Source: Granulicella mallensis MP5ACTX8
GTDB taxonomy: Bacteria > Acidobacteriota > Terriglobia > Terriglobales > Acidobacteriaceae
DNA length: 64,000 bases
Reading direction: 5' to 3'
Assembly (NCBI RefSeq): GCF_000178955.2
Contig: NC_016631.1
Location: forward strand, 4,216,001-4,280,000
Positions 46,809 to 56,147 of this stretch are shown here, in pieces. A model generated the notes under the pieces. It made no database searches. It was not told the DNA's origin and saw nothing but the letters and a program-made list of their open reading frames with translations. The position numbers and the translations under genes are program-made. The first letter of the stretch is position 1. Every line of letters starts with the position of its first letter.

Positions 46809-47216
46809 TTACTTGTTAATGTCTCCACCGATCGCGAAGACAAAGTATGCCGCCGCCCCGTCGCCGGCATTGCGAAGGGTATGCATCGTTCCTTTGGCAA
46901 CAAAGATCACGCCACCAGCGTCCACGCGCTCGGTACGGCCATCGTGATCGAACTCCAGGGCACCTTCGCGAACGCAGATCACCTCGGTGTGCTCGATCCG
47001 GTGCGCCGGATTGGGCTTCGCCCCGGCAGGCTGCATGGACTCGTGCAAGGCCACAGGCTCCCCGGTAACGACCGCGCCATGAAGCACGTCGCGCCCCTCG
47101 CTACCGTTCGCTCCTGTGCGGACCGGCAGGCTTCCAAACGAGAACACCCGTGACTCGCTGCCCAGGCCACCGGCTTTTATCTCATCGCTCTTCAATGACT
47201 CTCCGAAAGGCCTCAA
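46809..47216 (-). CDS. Cupin protein, tandem member 2
   Basis: 135 residues, paralog of the next gene: ALHESMQPAGAKPNPAHRIEHTEVICVREGALEF with His/Glu ligands, and GGVIFVAKGTMHTLRNAGDGAAAYFVFAIGG. No signal peptide, so it may be cytoplasmic while its partner is exported. TTG start; a second in-frame TTG with GGAGAG upstream at 47195 is an alternative. Divergent from tatD. Confidence 0.78.
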   Translation of the reverse strand: MRPFGESLKSDEIKAGGLGSESRVFSFGSLPVRTGANGSEGRDVLHGAVVTGEPVALHESMQPAGAKPNPAHRIEHTEVICVREGALEFDHDGRTERVDAGGVIFVAKGTMHTLRNAGDGAAAYFVFAIGGDINK

Positions 47217-47301
47217 GACAGACTCACCGCCATGCCAGACATACTATCCTTCGCATCCACACACTCGCCACAAGGCGCAAGCCTGTAATCTGAAAGAGAC
47301 C

Positions 47302-48135
47302 ATGTACCTGATCGACTCACACTGCCATCTCGACGACTACGACAATCTCCCCCAGGTACTCGCCAACGCGCGGGAAGCGGGCGTGGCGAAGCTGCTGGCC
47401 ATCGGGATAGGCGATGGGCCGGACACGATGCACCGCGCGCTCAATCTGGCACGTGAGCACGAACAGATCTTCGCCTCCGCCGGCATCCATCCGCAGGAGG
47501 CTCACCAGGCGACGCCCGAGCACCTTGCCAAGCTTGCCAGCCTCGTCGAAGACCCGCGCTGCATCGCCGTCGGCGAGATCGGCCTCGACTACTACCACCT
47601 CGACAATCCGGACATCGCCACACAGCACGCAGCCTTCGTCGCCCAGATGAAGATCGCCGTAGCCGTACGCAAACCGATCCTCATCCACTGCCGGACGTCC
47701 GAACTGGCCATCCCTGCGGCCAAGCAGAAGTACGAGCCCGCCGACGCCTGGGAGGACCTGCTCTCCCTCATCGCCGAGCACTGGACGCCCAGTGGCCTGC
47801 CCGGCATCATGCACTGCTTCTCCGGCAATGAAGACCAGGCCGCGCGTTCGCTCGCGGCGGGCTTCTATCTCTCCTTTGCCGGAAATCTCACCTACCCGAA
47901 GTCGACGACGATCCAGGCCGTCGCGAAGTCCGCGCCCGCCGACCGCATCCTCGTCGAAACCGACGCTCCGTTCCTCGCTCCAATCCCCTTGCGCGGCCAG
48001 ACCAACGAGCCCGCTAACGTCGCCCACACGGCCCGGTATCTCGCCGGGCTGCGCGGCGCATCTTATGAAGAAGTAGCCGCACAGACCACTAAAAACTTTT
48101 ACGAACTCTTCCCGCCAACGCGCGGCATAGAATAA
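47302..48135 (+). CDS. tatD: TatD-family metal-dependent DNase
   Basis: 277 residues. MYLIDSHCHLDDYDN is the HxH start, SAGIHPQEA follows, GEIGLDYY holds the Glu ligand, HCR and MHCFSGN supply further His ligands, and LVETDAPFLAP carries the Asp. This is the TatD/YcfH pattern of a TIM-barrel exonuclease and deacylase family. Start ATG with AAAGAG upstream. A 16-residue insertion (KYEPADAWEDLLSLIAEH) lengthens one loop. Confidence 0.93.
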   Translation: MYLIDSHCHLDDYDNLPQVLANAREAGVAKLLAIGIGDGPDTMHRALNLAREHEQIFASAGIHPQEAHQATPEHLAKLASLVEDPRCIAVGEIGLDYYHLDNPDIATQHAAFVAQMKIAVAVRKPILIHCRTSELAIPAAKQKYEPADAWEDLLSLIAEHWTPSGLPGIMHCFSGNEDQAARSLAAGFYLSFAGNLTYPKSTTIQAVAKSAPADRILVETDAPFLAPIPLRGQTNEPANVAHTARYLAGLRGASYEEVAAQTTKNFYELFPPTRGIE

Positions 48136-48183
48136 TCACCGCATCATAGACATAGCTTCGCAACAAGCGAACAGGACACCAAC

Positions 48184-48684
48184 ATGCCAGCAGATCAAAG
48201 TTTCGACGTCGTCAGCAAAGTAGAGATCCAGGAAGTAAAGAACGCCATCGACCAGGCGACCAAAGAAGTCAACGCCCGCTTCGACCTCAAGAACTCGAAG
48301 TCCACCATCGCCCTCGAAGGCGACGAGACTGTTCAGCTCGCCAGCCAGGACGAGTACACCATCAAGGCCGTCATCGAGATCCTCTCGCAGAAGCTGGTCA
48401 AGCGTGGCGTCTCGCTCAAGAACCTCGAGTACGAGAAGATTGAGCCCGCCTCGAACTCCTCCGTCCGCCAGAAGATCAAGCTGAAGCAGGGCATCGCGTC
48501 CGAACCGGCCAAGAAAATCGTCGCCCTGATCAAGGAATCGAAGAAAAAAGCGCAGGCCTCCATTCAGGGCGATACCGTCCGCGTGACCAGCAAAGATCGC
48601 GATACTCTTCAGGAAATCATGGGAATGCTGCGCGGCAAGGACTTCGGAGTCGATCTGCAGTTCACCAACTTCCGCTCAAACTAA
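48184..48684 (+). CDS. yajQ: YajQ-family nucleotide (c-di-GMP)-binding protein
   Basis: 166 residues. SFDVVSKVEIQEVKNAIDQA at the N-terminus, RFDLKNSKSTIAL and ILSQKLVKRGVSLKNLEYE, and GDTVRVTSKDRDTLQEIMGMLRG at the C-terminus match YajQ throughout. Some members bind cyclic di-GMP and act as transcriptional co-regulators. 48 bp after tatD on the same strand, likely one transcript. Confidence 0.93.
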   Translation: MPADQSFDVVSKVEIQEVKNAIDQATKEVNARFDLKNSKSTIALEGDETVQLASQDEYTIKAVIEILSQKLVKRGVSLKNLEYEKIEPASNSSVRQKIKLKQGIASEPAKKIVALIKESKKKAQASIQGDTVRVTSKDRDTLQEIMGMLRGKDFGVDLQFTNFRSN

Positions 48685-48735
48685 AAATAAGTTCAACAAC
48701 CGGAAGTCCATGTTCCTGCTACTCTTAATTCCAGC

Positions 48736-49740
48736 GTGAGTTCCCTTTCCATCGCGACCGCTACCGAGGTATTCGACCTCCTGCGTGACGACCTTGCTGC
48801 CATCGAGAGCGAGTTCGCCCACCAGTCCGACTCTCCCGTCGAAGTCGTTACCGACATTGCGCAGTACCTGATCGCCGGCGGCGGTAAACGTATCCGGCCG
48901 ATGATGCTGCTGCTCTCCGCAAGGGCCGTCGGTTGCGAGTCGGAGGCGCGGATTCGCCTGGGCGCCGTCGTTGAGATGCTGCACACGGCGACACTGGTGC
49001 ACGATGACATCATCGACGAGGCCAGCACGCGTCGCGGGCGGCCTTCGTCGAACACCACCTGGGGCAATGCCAAGTGCGTGCTCGCGGGCGACTGGCTCTA
49101 CATGCAGTCCTTCCAGACGGCACTGGCCGAGCGCAACTTCCGCATCCTCGACCTGCTCATCTCGCTCACCCAGCAGATGGTCGAAGGCGAACTGCTGCAG
49201 ATGGAGAAGCTCGGCCATCTGATCAACGAAGAAGAGTACTTCGACCTGATCTACCGCAAGACCGCCTGCCTGTTCAAGGTATCGATGCAGCTCGGTGCGG
49301 TGATCGCAGTGCCTCCAACCACGCCCAACGCCGCTCCCTTTGAAGAAGCACTGGGTGAGTATGGCCGCAACCTCGGCCTGGCCTTCCAGATCGTCGACGA
49401 TGTGCTGGATCTCACAGCGCAGGACGACGTTCTGGGCAAGCCCACCGCCTCCGACCTGCGCGAAGGCAAGGCGACCCTGGCCGTCATCCACGCGCTGGAA
49501 CGCGGCACGGGAGCCGATCGCGAGGCCATCCGCACGGTGCTCGCCGACCGCAGCTTCGCCCGCGTCGCTCACGCGGACATCCTTGAGATTCTGCAACGCC
49601 ACGAGTCACTGGCCTATGCCATGGACACGGCCTGCGCCTACGCTGAAGCAGCTCGGCAATCCATCGCGGACCTTCCGGAGAGTGACTACAAGCGCGCGCT
49701 GCTGTGGGTTCCGGGGTTCGTTACAACGCGCGACCGGTAG
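48736..49740 (+). CDS. Polyprenyl diphosphate synthase
   Basis: 334 residues. First aspartate motif DDIIDEAS near residue 92, second DDVLDLT near residue 220, and GGKRIRPMMLLLSARA between the N-terminal helices: trans-prenyltransferase of the IspB/HepS type that makes a long-chain isoprenoid for quinones. GTG start. Chain length cannot be read from the sequence with certainty. Convergent with the zeta-type kinase operon. Confidence 0.93.
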   Translation: MSSLSIATATEVFDLLRDDLAAIESEFAHQSDSPVEVVTDIAQYLIAGGGKRIRPMMLLLSARAVGCESEARIRLGAVVEMLHTATLVHDDIIDEASTRRGRPSSNTTWGNAKCVLAGDWLYMQSFQTALAERNFRILDLLISLTQQMVEGELLQMEKLGHLINEEEYFDLIYRKTACLFKVSMQLGAVIAVPPTTPNAAPFEEALGEYGRNLGLAFQIVDDVLDLTAQDDVLGKPTASDLREGKATLAVIHALERGTGADREAIRTVLADRSFARVAHADILEILQRHESLAYAMDTACAYAEAARQSIADLPESDYKRALLWVPGFVTTRDR

Positions 49741-49744
49741 AAGA

Positions 49745-50317
49745 TCACACCAAAGAACGACAGGACTCCGCCCAGACAGGTATTGGATCGTAGAAGGTAT
49801 AACCTCTGTGATCTTTCACAATGACCTTGTTATGCCCAATAAGCGTTGAATTATCGAAAACGATTGCCTCATCCGCTAGATTAAGCGCTTTCGGCAGATT
49901 CTCCAGGCTTCGCGGATAGCGACGTCTCTGATCTTCTTCCGGCACATCGTGGCCACCTCGCTTTACGCGATTCTTGACTCGTTGAAGATTCACGCTCACA
50001 TCCGATGTGCCCACATAAAGCAGTCGAAGCCGATATCCAAGAGATGCCGCTCGCTTCATCATGTGAAGGTAGGTATTACCCGATAGCGTCGTTTCCACAA
50101 GAAAGCTCTCGCGTTTTGAGAGAAAATTTTCAGATCGGCGAAGCACTTCTCTACCAGCATCGATGGCCGAACCACCATGAGCTCCTGATATCTGCATATC
50201 CTTTGCAATAGCATCTGGATCAAGAATCGCAGTGCTTTGGAAAGTTTCGCGCCCAAATCTGGTGAGTGTACTCTTGCCGGCTCCATTAGCTCCGGCTACA
50301 ACCGTCAGCAGCGGCAT
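49745..50317 (-). CDS. Zeta-toxin-like P-loop kinase (COG4185)
   Basis: 190 residues. P-loop GANGAGKST at residues 9-17, ILDPDAIAKD, ETTLSGNTYLHMMKRA and VPEEDQRRRYPRSLENL match the zeta-toxin/COG4185 kinases, which phosphorylate UDP-N-acetylglucosamine or other small molecules. The start codon overlaps the stop of a 50-residue gene (TAATG), so the two are translationally coupled, a typical toxin-antitoxin layout. The pair ends an operon of methionine and repair genes. Confidence 0.85.
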   Translation of the reverse strand: MPLLTVVAGANGAGKSTLTRFGRETFQSTAILDPDAIAKDMQISGAHGGSAIDAGREVLRRSENFLSKRESFLVETTLSGNTYLHMMKRAASLGYRLRLLYVGTSDVSVNLQRVKNRVKRGGHDVPEEDQRRRYPRSLENLPKALNLADEAIVFDNSTLIGHNKVIVKDHRGYTFYDPIPVWAESCRSLV

Positions 50318-50469
50318 TAGCTTGCCTTCGCGCTCGGAGTTTCAGAAACGGTGTCCGGCTCAATCTTTTTTTCAGCAGTCGTCCATTCAAGGATTTTGTG
50401 TTCGATTGCAATCCCCTCATGGGTCACTTTCACGAGCCAATCGGCCAACTTGTGAATGTCCTGTTCCAT
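50317..50469 (-). CDS. 50-residue protein upstream of the zeta-like kinase, candidate antitoxin
   Basis: ATG start, TAA stop overlapping the kinase ATG by one base. Sequence begins MEQDIHKLADWLVKVTHEGI and is predicted helical with a charged tail (AEKKIEPDTVSETPSAKAS). No recognised domain. Starts 11 bases after the xseB stop, so it shares the transcript. Role as antitoxin is inferred from its position only. Confidence 0.6.
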   Translation of the reverse strand: MEQDIHKLADWLVKVTHEGIAIEHKILEWTTAEKKIEPDTVSETPSAKAS

Positions 50470-50479
50470 GCCTCAAATC

Positions 50480-50749
50480 CTACTCTTCGTCGACATCCTC
50501 GTCATCCTCATCGCCCTCTTCATCCGCCACCGTCAGGGCCAACTCCTCCACCCGTACCGGCCCTGATTCTGACGGCTCCAGCAGCACCTGAATCCGGCTC
50601 TCCGCGCTCGAGAGCTGGGCCTTGCAGGCGTTCGACAGATGCACGCCGCGCTCGAACAGGCTGACGCTCTCATCCAGCGACAAGTCGCCGCGCTCAAGCT
50701 GCTCGACGACCTTCTCCAACTCCGCTAACTGATCCTCAAAGCTCGCCAT
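50480..50749 (-). CDS. xseB: Exodeoxyribonuclease VII small subunit
   Basis: 89 residues. FEDQLAELEKVVEQLERGDLSLDESVSLFERGV is the helical hairpin of XseB. A long acidic tail (DEEGDEDDEDVDEE) follows. Partners XseA to degrade single-stranded DNA; xseA is not in the window. Its start codon overlaps the stop of the methyltransferase-reductase gene (TAATG), linking translation. Confidence 0.9.
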   Translation of the reverse strand: MASFEDQLAELEKVVEQLERGDLSLDESVSLFERGVHLSNACKAQLSSAESRIQVLLEPSESGPVRVEELALTVADEEGDEDDEDVDEE

Positions 50750-52632
50750 TATGCAATCTCCTCCGTCAGACCAAGAACCTCGGCCGCGGCCGTGTACTTT
50801 CCGAAGGGAGCGCTCACCTGCACGCCCTGGACTGAACCACGCACACTCGCCAGCATCTCCTGCGCGATCTTGAGACCTTCCGCCAGTGCTTCCTCTTTAC
50901 CGCCAGCCGCGGCCATGCGCACAAAGATCTCGTCCGGCATCGCGACCCGCAGGTCGTTCTTCATAAACTCCGCATTGCGCAGGCTGGTGAGCGGCCAGAT
51001 GCCCGCAATCACAGGGATGCGGAACCCCTCAATGCGACGCAGAAAGTCCTCCAGCAAACGCAGGTCGAAGACCGGCTGCGTAATGCAGAACTCTGCTCCA
51101 GCCTCAACCTTGTACGCAAAACGCCGCACCTCGTGCTCGATATCGGGCACCCCTGGGTTCGCAGCAACGGAGATCGTAAAACCAGTCGATCCCCCGATCG
51201 GATTGCGCCCGATATCCAGGCCCTGATTAAGGCCATGGACAATATTCACCAGGCCGATAGCATCCACATCGAACACCGCGGTCGCATCGGGGTAGTTACC
51301 CATCTTCGGTGGGTCGCCCGTAAGGCACAGGATGTTCTTCAGCCCAATCGACGATGCTCCCAGCAAGTCACTCTGCATGCTCAACACATTGCGATCGCGG
51401 CACGTGTAGTGCAGGATCGTCTCGATGCCGACCTGCTGCTGAATCTGCACGCAGAGGCTCTGCGCTCCCATGCGCGCGCTGGCTCGCGGAGAGTCCGGCA
51501 CGTTGATCACATGCACGCCCCGCTTCTTCATCAGCAGCGCGCCGGCAAGCTCCTTCGAGCAGTCGAAGCCCTTCGGCGGAACGATCTCCACCATCGTGAC
51601 AAACTCGCCGTCTGCAATCATCCGGCCGATTTGCGAACGCTCGCCGAGCGGCCGCGGTTCCACACGATGCTCGCTCTCGCTGGCGTGCACGATATGCGGC
51701 GTATGTTCGGTCGCCCTCTCGCCGGACTCCTGCGCATCCATCGCGCGCAAAGAGCCGCGCATCGCACGAATATGTGCCGGGGTCGTGCCGCAGCATCCAC
51801 CCACCCAGGAAGCTCCAGCCCGTACCGCCTTACGCACAAAGCTGGCCATGTACTCCGGCGAGGTGAGATAGATGTTGCGGCCTTCCACGTTGCGCGGCAT
51901 ACCCGCATTCGGCATCGCCAGCAGCGGCAGCGCGGTCGCCTCGCGCATGCGCTCGATCACCGTGAGCACCGTTGCCGGGCCTGAGCTACAGTTGCACCCA
52001 ATAGCGTCCGCTCCAACGGCGGTCAATCGCTCGGCAGCGACCTCAGGGCTGGTTCCGTCAAGACAGTTGCCGTCCTCATCGACCGTCACCATCACGGCGA
52101 CCTTCAGGTGCGGAGCTACCTGGCGAGCTGCCAGCACAGCCTGTTCCGCCTCGTCGATCGACATCATCGTCTCAATGATGATCAGGTCGACTCCCCCCTC
52201 GGCCAGGGCAGAGATCTGCTCGGCAAAGGCCTCGCGAGCCTCCTCCAGGCTGAGCTTGCCCAAAGGCTCCAGCCGTACCCCCAGAGGCCCTACGGCACCG
52301 GCGACAAAGGCTTCCGTGCCCTGTTTTTCGCGAATCGCATCGACGCTCTGGCGGGCAATCGCAGCCCCGGCCAGGTTGAACTCCCGCACCTTCTCGCGCA
52401 GCGCGAAGCGCTCCAGCCGGAAGGAATTCGCGCCGAAGGTATTGGTTTCAATGACCTCCGCTCCAGCCTGCAGATACTGCTGATGAACGGAGCGGACCAT
52501 CTCGGGCTGCGACAGATTCAATTCGTCGTAACAACGGTTGATAAAAACACCGCAGCTATAAAGCATGGTGCCCATCGCACCGTCGCACAATACCGTGCCG
52601 CCGGCAAAAAGCCTATCGATCCCAACCGCCAT
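50749..52632 (-). CDS. Bifunctional homocysteine S-methyltransferase / methylenetetrahydrofolate reductase
   Basis: 627 residues from the ATG with GGGAG upstream; the earlier ATG lies too close to its GGAGG. Residues 1-300 are the homocysteine methyltransferase (LCDGAMGTML, ETNTFGAN, GCNCSSGP and VGGCCGTTP zinc cysteines). Residues 330-627 are MetF-like (EIVPPKGFDC, NVPDSPRASARM, CLTGDPPK and ITQPVFDLRLL). The same arrangement occurs in YitJ. Methylates homocysteine and makes the methyl donor in one chain. First gene of a four-gene operon. Confidence 0.93.
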   Translation of the reverse strand: MAVGIDRLFAGGTVLCDGAMGTMLYSCGVFINRCYDELNLSQPEMVRSVHQQYLQAGAEVIETNTFGANSFRLERFALREKVREFNLAGAAIARQSVDAIREKQGTEAFVAGAVGPLGVRLEPLGKLSLEEAREAFAEQISALAEGGVDLIIIETMMSIDEAEQAVLAARQVAPHLKVAVMVTVDEDGNCLDGTSPEVAAERLTAVGADAIGCNCSSGPATVLTVIERMREATALPLLAMPNAGMPRNVEGRNIYLTSPEYMASFVRKAVRAGASWVGGCCGTTPAHIRAMRGSLRAMDAQESGERATEHTPHIVHASESEHRVEPRPLGERSQIGRMIADGEFVTMVEIVPPKGFDCSKELAGALLMKKRGVHVINVPDSPRASARMGAQSLCVQIQQQVGIETILHYTCRDRNVLSMQSDLLGASSIGLKNILCLTGDPPKMGNYPDATAVFDVDAIGLVNIVHGLNQGLDIGRNPIGGSTGFTISVAANPGVPDIEHEVRRFAYKVEAGAEFCITQPVFDLRLLEDFLRRIEGFRIPVIAGIWPLTSLRNAEFMKNDLRVAMPDEIFVRMAAAGGKEEALAEGLKIAQEMLASVRGSVQGVQVSAPFGKYTAAAEVLGLTEEIA

Positions 52633-52778
52633 TCGTCTCCCGTGTTCCTCGTGCATCCTCCATCGTATAACGTCACGAAGGAAGCAAAACGCGTGAAGCG
52701 GGGTTCCCCTTTGCTATACTCGGAACTAATAAATGCAGCAAATTGCTGTGGTCTCGCGACGGTTTGGAGTAGTTTACG

Positions 52779-54452
52779 TTGAAGAATAGAAGTCTCCCCG
52801 CACAGGTCGTTTCGGGCTTGCTCCTTGCAGTTGTCACGCTCGCGCTTACCGCGTGCAATCGCCTCTACGTATTTCCAGCCAACAACTTCGCTGGCCGCCC
52901 CATCCCCCCAAGCCAGATTCTGCAGCGTGTTCTGGCGGCTTACACCCTCAACGGCGCGCAGGGTGGCCTGGAGATTCTGGATGGTCTGCGCGACATTCGT
53001 ACGAATATTCAGGACACGATCCCAGCCTTCACCATCTCCGGCTTCTCTGCCGCAGAACCGGTACAGATCATCAACTACCCGGAACAACTCACCGGTTACG
53101 TCCGTTCGTTTACCGATGGCACACTCCAGCAGATCAACTATGGCGCCGAAAAGAGCAATGGCGGTTTCCCATCGAATTTCGGAATTGCTAACTCCCCTTC
53201 CGCAGCCGCGACCACTGCGGGTACACGTTTTGCCGAAGCTGGGGAGACCGTCGGAATCCTGCAGGTCTCCGACAGTGGCGCAACTTACAACCTCAACCTT
53301 CCAAACGTCGATAAAGTAGCGATCGATCCAGGCAACACGATTATCCTGGCGATGGTTCGCAACTCGAACTCGCTCTATCGCGTGGTCAAGCTGGCTGCGT
53401 CTGTGAACCCCGTCAACCCTCCCGGCGCCATCGACTGCCAGCCGCTGTTGCTCCCGGTGTACTGTGTCGTCCCCGTACCGGGAACCTATGATCGTCCTGT
53501 AGATGCCTCCTTCTCGCTCGATGCGAGCAGCGTCTACATCCTGAACTGCGGCCCCGAATGCGGCGGCCAGCAGTCGAGCGTTACGGTTCTATCTGCTGCC
53601 GCCCTCGATGCTGACACTCCCCCAACGAGCTCAACTTACCCGTCTCCGCTGCAGAACATCTCCGTGCCGAATCCCATCCCTGTTCCAGGCGGGGTCACGA
53701 CAGCACTCTCCGATGGCACAACTCTTTATCTTGCGGGGCAGAGTCTTCAGGGCAACGGTCTTTTCGGCGGCAATCTTTCGCTTCTGAACCTGGCCAACTA
53801 CACCCTGCAACCGACCACCTACAGCATCTCCGACGGCACCCACTCGAGGATGTTGTTTGCCGACAACAACACGCTGTGGATCGGCTCGCAGAGCTGCGCC
53901 AACGGACCTCGCGCAGCTCGCGCCACCAGTGGAGACCAAACCCAGGCAGCCAACTATAACTGCCTCACCCGCTTCGTCACGGGAGGCAATACCGTTCTTC
54001 CTTCGTGGGCTGCCGGAACCAACTATACGATCGGCCAGAAAGTTACCGACGGCACCAACGTCGAGTACGCACTGACTGCCGGCACATCCGGTAAGAGCAC
54101 TCCAACCTGGCAGACAGGAATCGATCAGGCGACCACTGACGGTGGCGTTAGCTGGGTTAATCTGGGCGCTGTCAGCCCGGTGGAGATCGTTCCCGCAGTC
54201 ACCCCCAACAACAAGACCAACACGAATATCACCGTCCAGTACGTCAATACCAACCTGAACGAGATGTACTACGGCGATCTGAACGGCATCTGCTGGGTGC
54301 AGAACTACAACAAGGTCTATTCGGCCTACGGCGGCCAGATTCACGCCTTCTCAACCGTAGATGACAGTGAAATCGACAACTCCCTCATCACCGTCCAGGG
54401 CACCGTACTCGACGTTGCCTATATGGATGCGTTGACCAACGCCGCCAACTAA
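52779..54452 (+). CDS. Lipoprotein of unknown function
   Basis: 557 residues. TTG start with GGAG nine bases upstream. Signal peptide SGLLLAVVTLALTAC ends in a lipobox (LTAC), so it is probably lipid-anchored. Long regions of beta repeats (YLAGQSLQGNGLF, TLWIGSQSC) could form a propeller or solenoid. A short module near residue 425 (WAAGTNYTIGQKVTDGTN, ending GGVSWVNLG) resembles carbohydrate-binding or chitin-binding repeats. Function not assigned. Ends 12 bases before bshB1. Confidence 0.78.
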   Translation: MKNRSLPAQVVSGLLLAVVTLALTACNRLYVFPANNFAGRPIPPSQILQRVLAAYTLNGAQGGLEILDGLRDIRTNIQDTIPAFTISGFSAAEPVQIINYPEQLTGYVRSFTDGTLQQINYGAEKSNGGFPSNFGIANSPSAAATTAGTRFAEAGETVGILQVSDSGATYNLNLPNVDKVAIDPGNTIILAMVRNSNSLYRVVKLAASVNPVNPPGAIDCQPLLLPVYCVVPVPGTYDRPVDASFSLDASSVYILNCGPECGGQQSSVTVLSAAALDADTPPTSSTYPSPLQNISVPNPIPVPGGVTTALSDGTTLYLAGQSLQGNGLFGGNLSLLNLANYTLQPTTYSISDGTHSRMLFADNNTLWIGSQSCANGPRAARATSGDQTQAANYNCLTRFVTGGNTVLPSWAAGTNYTIGQKVTDGTNVEYALTAGTSGKSTPTWQTGIDQATTDGGVSWVNLGAVSPVEIVPAVTPNNKTNTNITVQYVNTNLNEMYYGDLNGICWVQNYNKVYSAYGGQIHAFSTVDDSEIDNSLITVQGTVLDVAYMDALTNAAN

Positions 54453-54463
54453 TCATCTCTTCT

Positions 54464-55207
54464 ATGCCTGGCACAAGCAGCACGCCACCACAGGTCGATG
54501 TACTCGCCATCGCAGCTCATCGCGATGACGTAGAGCAGACCTGTGGTGGCACGCTGCTTGTGCAGCACTCCCTGGGCTGGCGTACGGGCATTCTCGATCT
54601 CACACGAGGAGAGAGCGGCACCCGCGGCACTGCCGCCGAACGCGCCGCGGAAGCCGAAGCCGCCGCACGCATTCTGCATGTCTCACACCGCGAGGCGCTC
54701 GACCTGCCCGATGGCAACGTGCAGAACACCCTCGAAAATCGGCTGAAGATCGCCGCTGTCCTGCGCCGTCTGCGGCCTCGTGTCGTGATCCTTCCCTACT
54801 GGCAGGGCCGCCATCCGGACCATTACACCTCGGCGACCCTTGGCTACGAGGCCTGCTTTGCCGCAGGCCTGTCGCGGCTCGATCTGCCTTCGGAACACGG
54901 CGCGCCACATCGCCCCTACAAGATTCTCTACGCCTCGCTGTATTCCGATGTACGCCCTACGTTCGTCGTCGACATCACGGAGCACATCGAGACAAGGCTG
55001 CAATCGTTGCTGGCCTATCGCTCCCAGTATGGCGAGCAGCACGCAGGAGCGGGCCTCTTCGTTCCCGAAAGCGATATCCGCGAACGCATGTTCGCGACAG
55101 CGCGACACTATGGTCTTCTTGCCGGGGTTCGCTACGCTGAGCCCTTTGTGCAGAAAGAAGTGGGCGCGGTTCAAGACCTGATGATGCTGCCCGTGCAGAG
55201 CATTTAG
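54464..55207 (+). CDS. bshB1: Bacillithiol biosynthesis deacetylase BshB1
   Basis: 247 residues, PIG-L/LmbE fold. VDVLAIAAHRDDVEQTCGG holds the zinc-binding AHxDD motif, and LTRGESGTRGT is characteristic of BshB1. PYWQGRHPDHYTSA supplies the third ligand. Removes the acetyl group from GlcNAc-malate in bacillithiol synthesis. bshA and bshC are not in the window. The first ATG is 12 bases after the lipoprotein stop, so co-transcription is possible. Confidence 0.9.
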   Translation: MPGTSSTPPQVDVLAIAAHRDDVEQTCGGTLLVQHSLGWRTGILDLTRGESGTRGTAAERAAEAEAAARILHVSHREALDLPDGNVQNTLENRLKIAAVLRRLRPRVVILPYWQGRHPDHYTSATLGYEACFAAGLSRLDLPSEHGAPHRPYKILYASLYSDVRPTFVVDITEHIETRLQSLLAYRSQYGEQHAGAGLFVPESDIRERMFATARHYGLLAGVRYAEPFVQKEVGAVQDLMMLPVQSI

Positions 55208-55217
55208 CTTCGAAACG

Positions 55218-56147
55218 CTATTTGAGCCGCCGCACCCGGGCCAGAGACTTCAAATAATCCTTCACAGGCTCGGCAGGAGTCCCCGCAAACATCTCACCGG
55301 GCCCTGTCACCGTCTTGCCCGGAAAGATGCCTCCCTGCCCCCCAAGAATGACCCCTGGTCCCACATTGACGTGGTCGCCAAGCCCTACCTGACCGGCCAG
55401 CACAGCCCCATCCCCTACTGTCGTTGAGCCGGAGATACCCACCTGGGCGGCGATCACCACATGGCGGCCGATGTTGCAGTTGTGCCCAATATGCACCAGG
55501 TTGTCGATCTTCGCGCCCCGGCCGATCCGCGTCTCGCCCAGCGCTCCACGGTCGATAGTGGTGTTCGCGCCGATCTCTACGTCATCCTCGACGACCAGGC
55601 GGCCTTGCTGAGGAAACAAAAGGTACTCGCCAGTCCCGGAGTTGCGTACATAGCCGAACCCCGTTGCACCCAGCACCGCGCCGGACTGCACGACAACACG
55701 ATCCCCGAGCGTCGCTCCCTTGCAGATCGTCGTCCGGCTGCCGATATTGCAATCCGCGCCGATGACAACATTCGCTTCGATCACCGCACCCGCACCCACC
55801 CGCGTCCGCTCACCCAGGATCGCAGAGGCATCGATGCTGGCAGCCGGATGATGGAGCGGGCTATCGTCAGGCACCGCGAGCTCTCTCGCGACTAAGGCAA
55901 ACGCATACTTCGGATCGCGCACCCAGAGCACACGAATGTCGTCGCTCTCCAGGGTGCCGCGCCGCGCAAGAATCAATCCCGCATGGGATGCCAGTGCCGC
56001 TCGCAGCGTCGTTTCGTCCTGGGCAAAGACCAGGGCCTCCGCCTCTGCGCCCTCGATCTCCGAGACATGCGAGAGAATGGCCTGCGATGCCGTTTCAACC
56101 CCCAAAAGCGCGGCAATCTCCGTTGCCGTTCTGCGAATCGCACTCAT
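55218..56147 (-). CDS. lpxD: UDP-3-O-acylglucosamine N-acyltransferase LpxD
   Basis: 309 residues. N-terminal uridine-binding-type domain ([19 protein letters not shown]), then a left-handed beta-helix of hexapeptide repeats ([38 protein letters not shown]) with [20 protein letters not shown], the catalytic His region. Third step of lipid A synthesis. ATG chosen because it overlaps the stop of the upstream acyltransferase (ATGA); a longer frame is inside that gene. Confidence 0.9.
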   Translation of the reverse strand: MSAIRRTATEIAALLGVETASQAILSHVSEIEGAEAEALVFAQDETTLRAALASHAGLILARRGTLESDDIRVLWVRDPKYAFALVARELAVPDDSPLHHPAASIDASAILGERTRVGAGAVIEANVVIGADCNIGSRTTICKGATLGDRVVVQSGAVLGATGFGYVRNSGTGEYLLFPQQGRLVVEDDVEIGANTTIDRGALGETRIGRGAKIDNLVHIGHNCNIGRHVVIAAQVGISGSTTVGDGAVLAGQVGLGDHVNVGPGVILGGQGGIFPGKTVTGPGEMFAGTPAEPVKDYLKSLARVRRLK

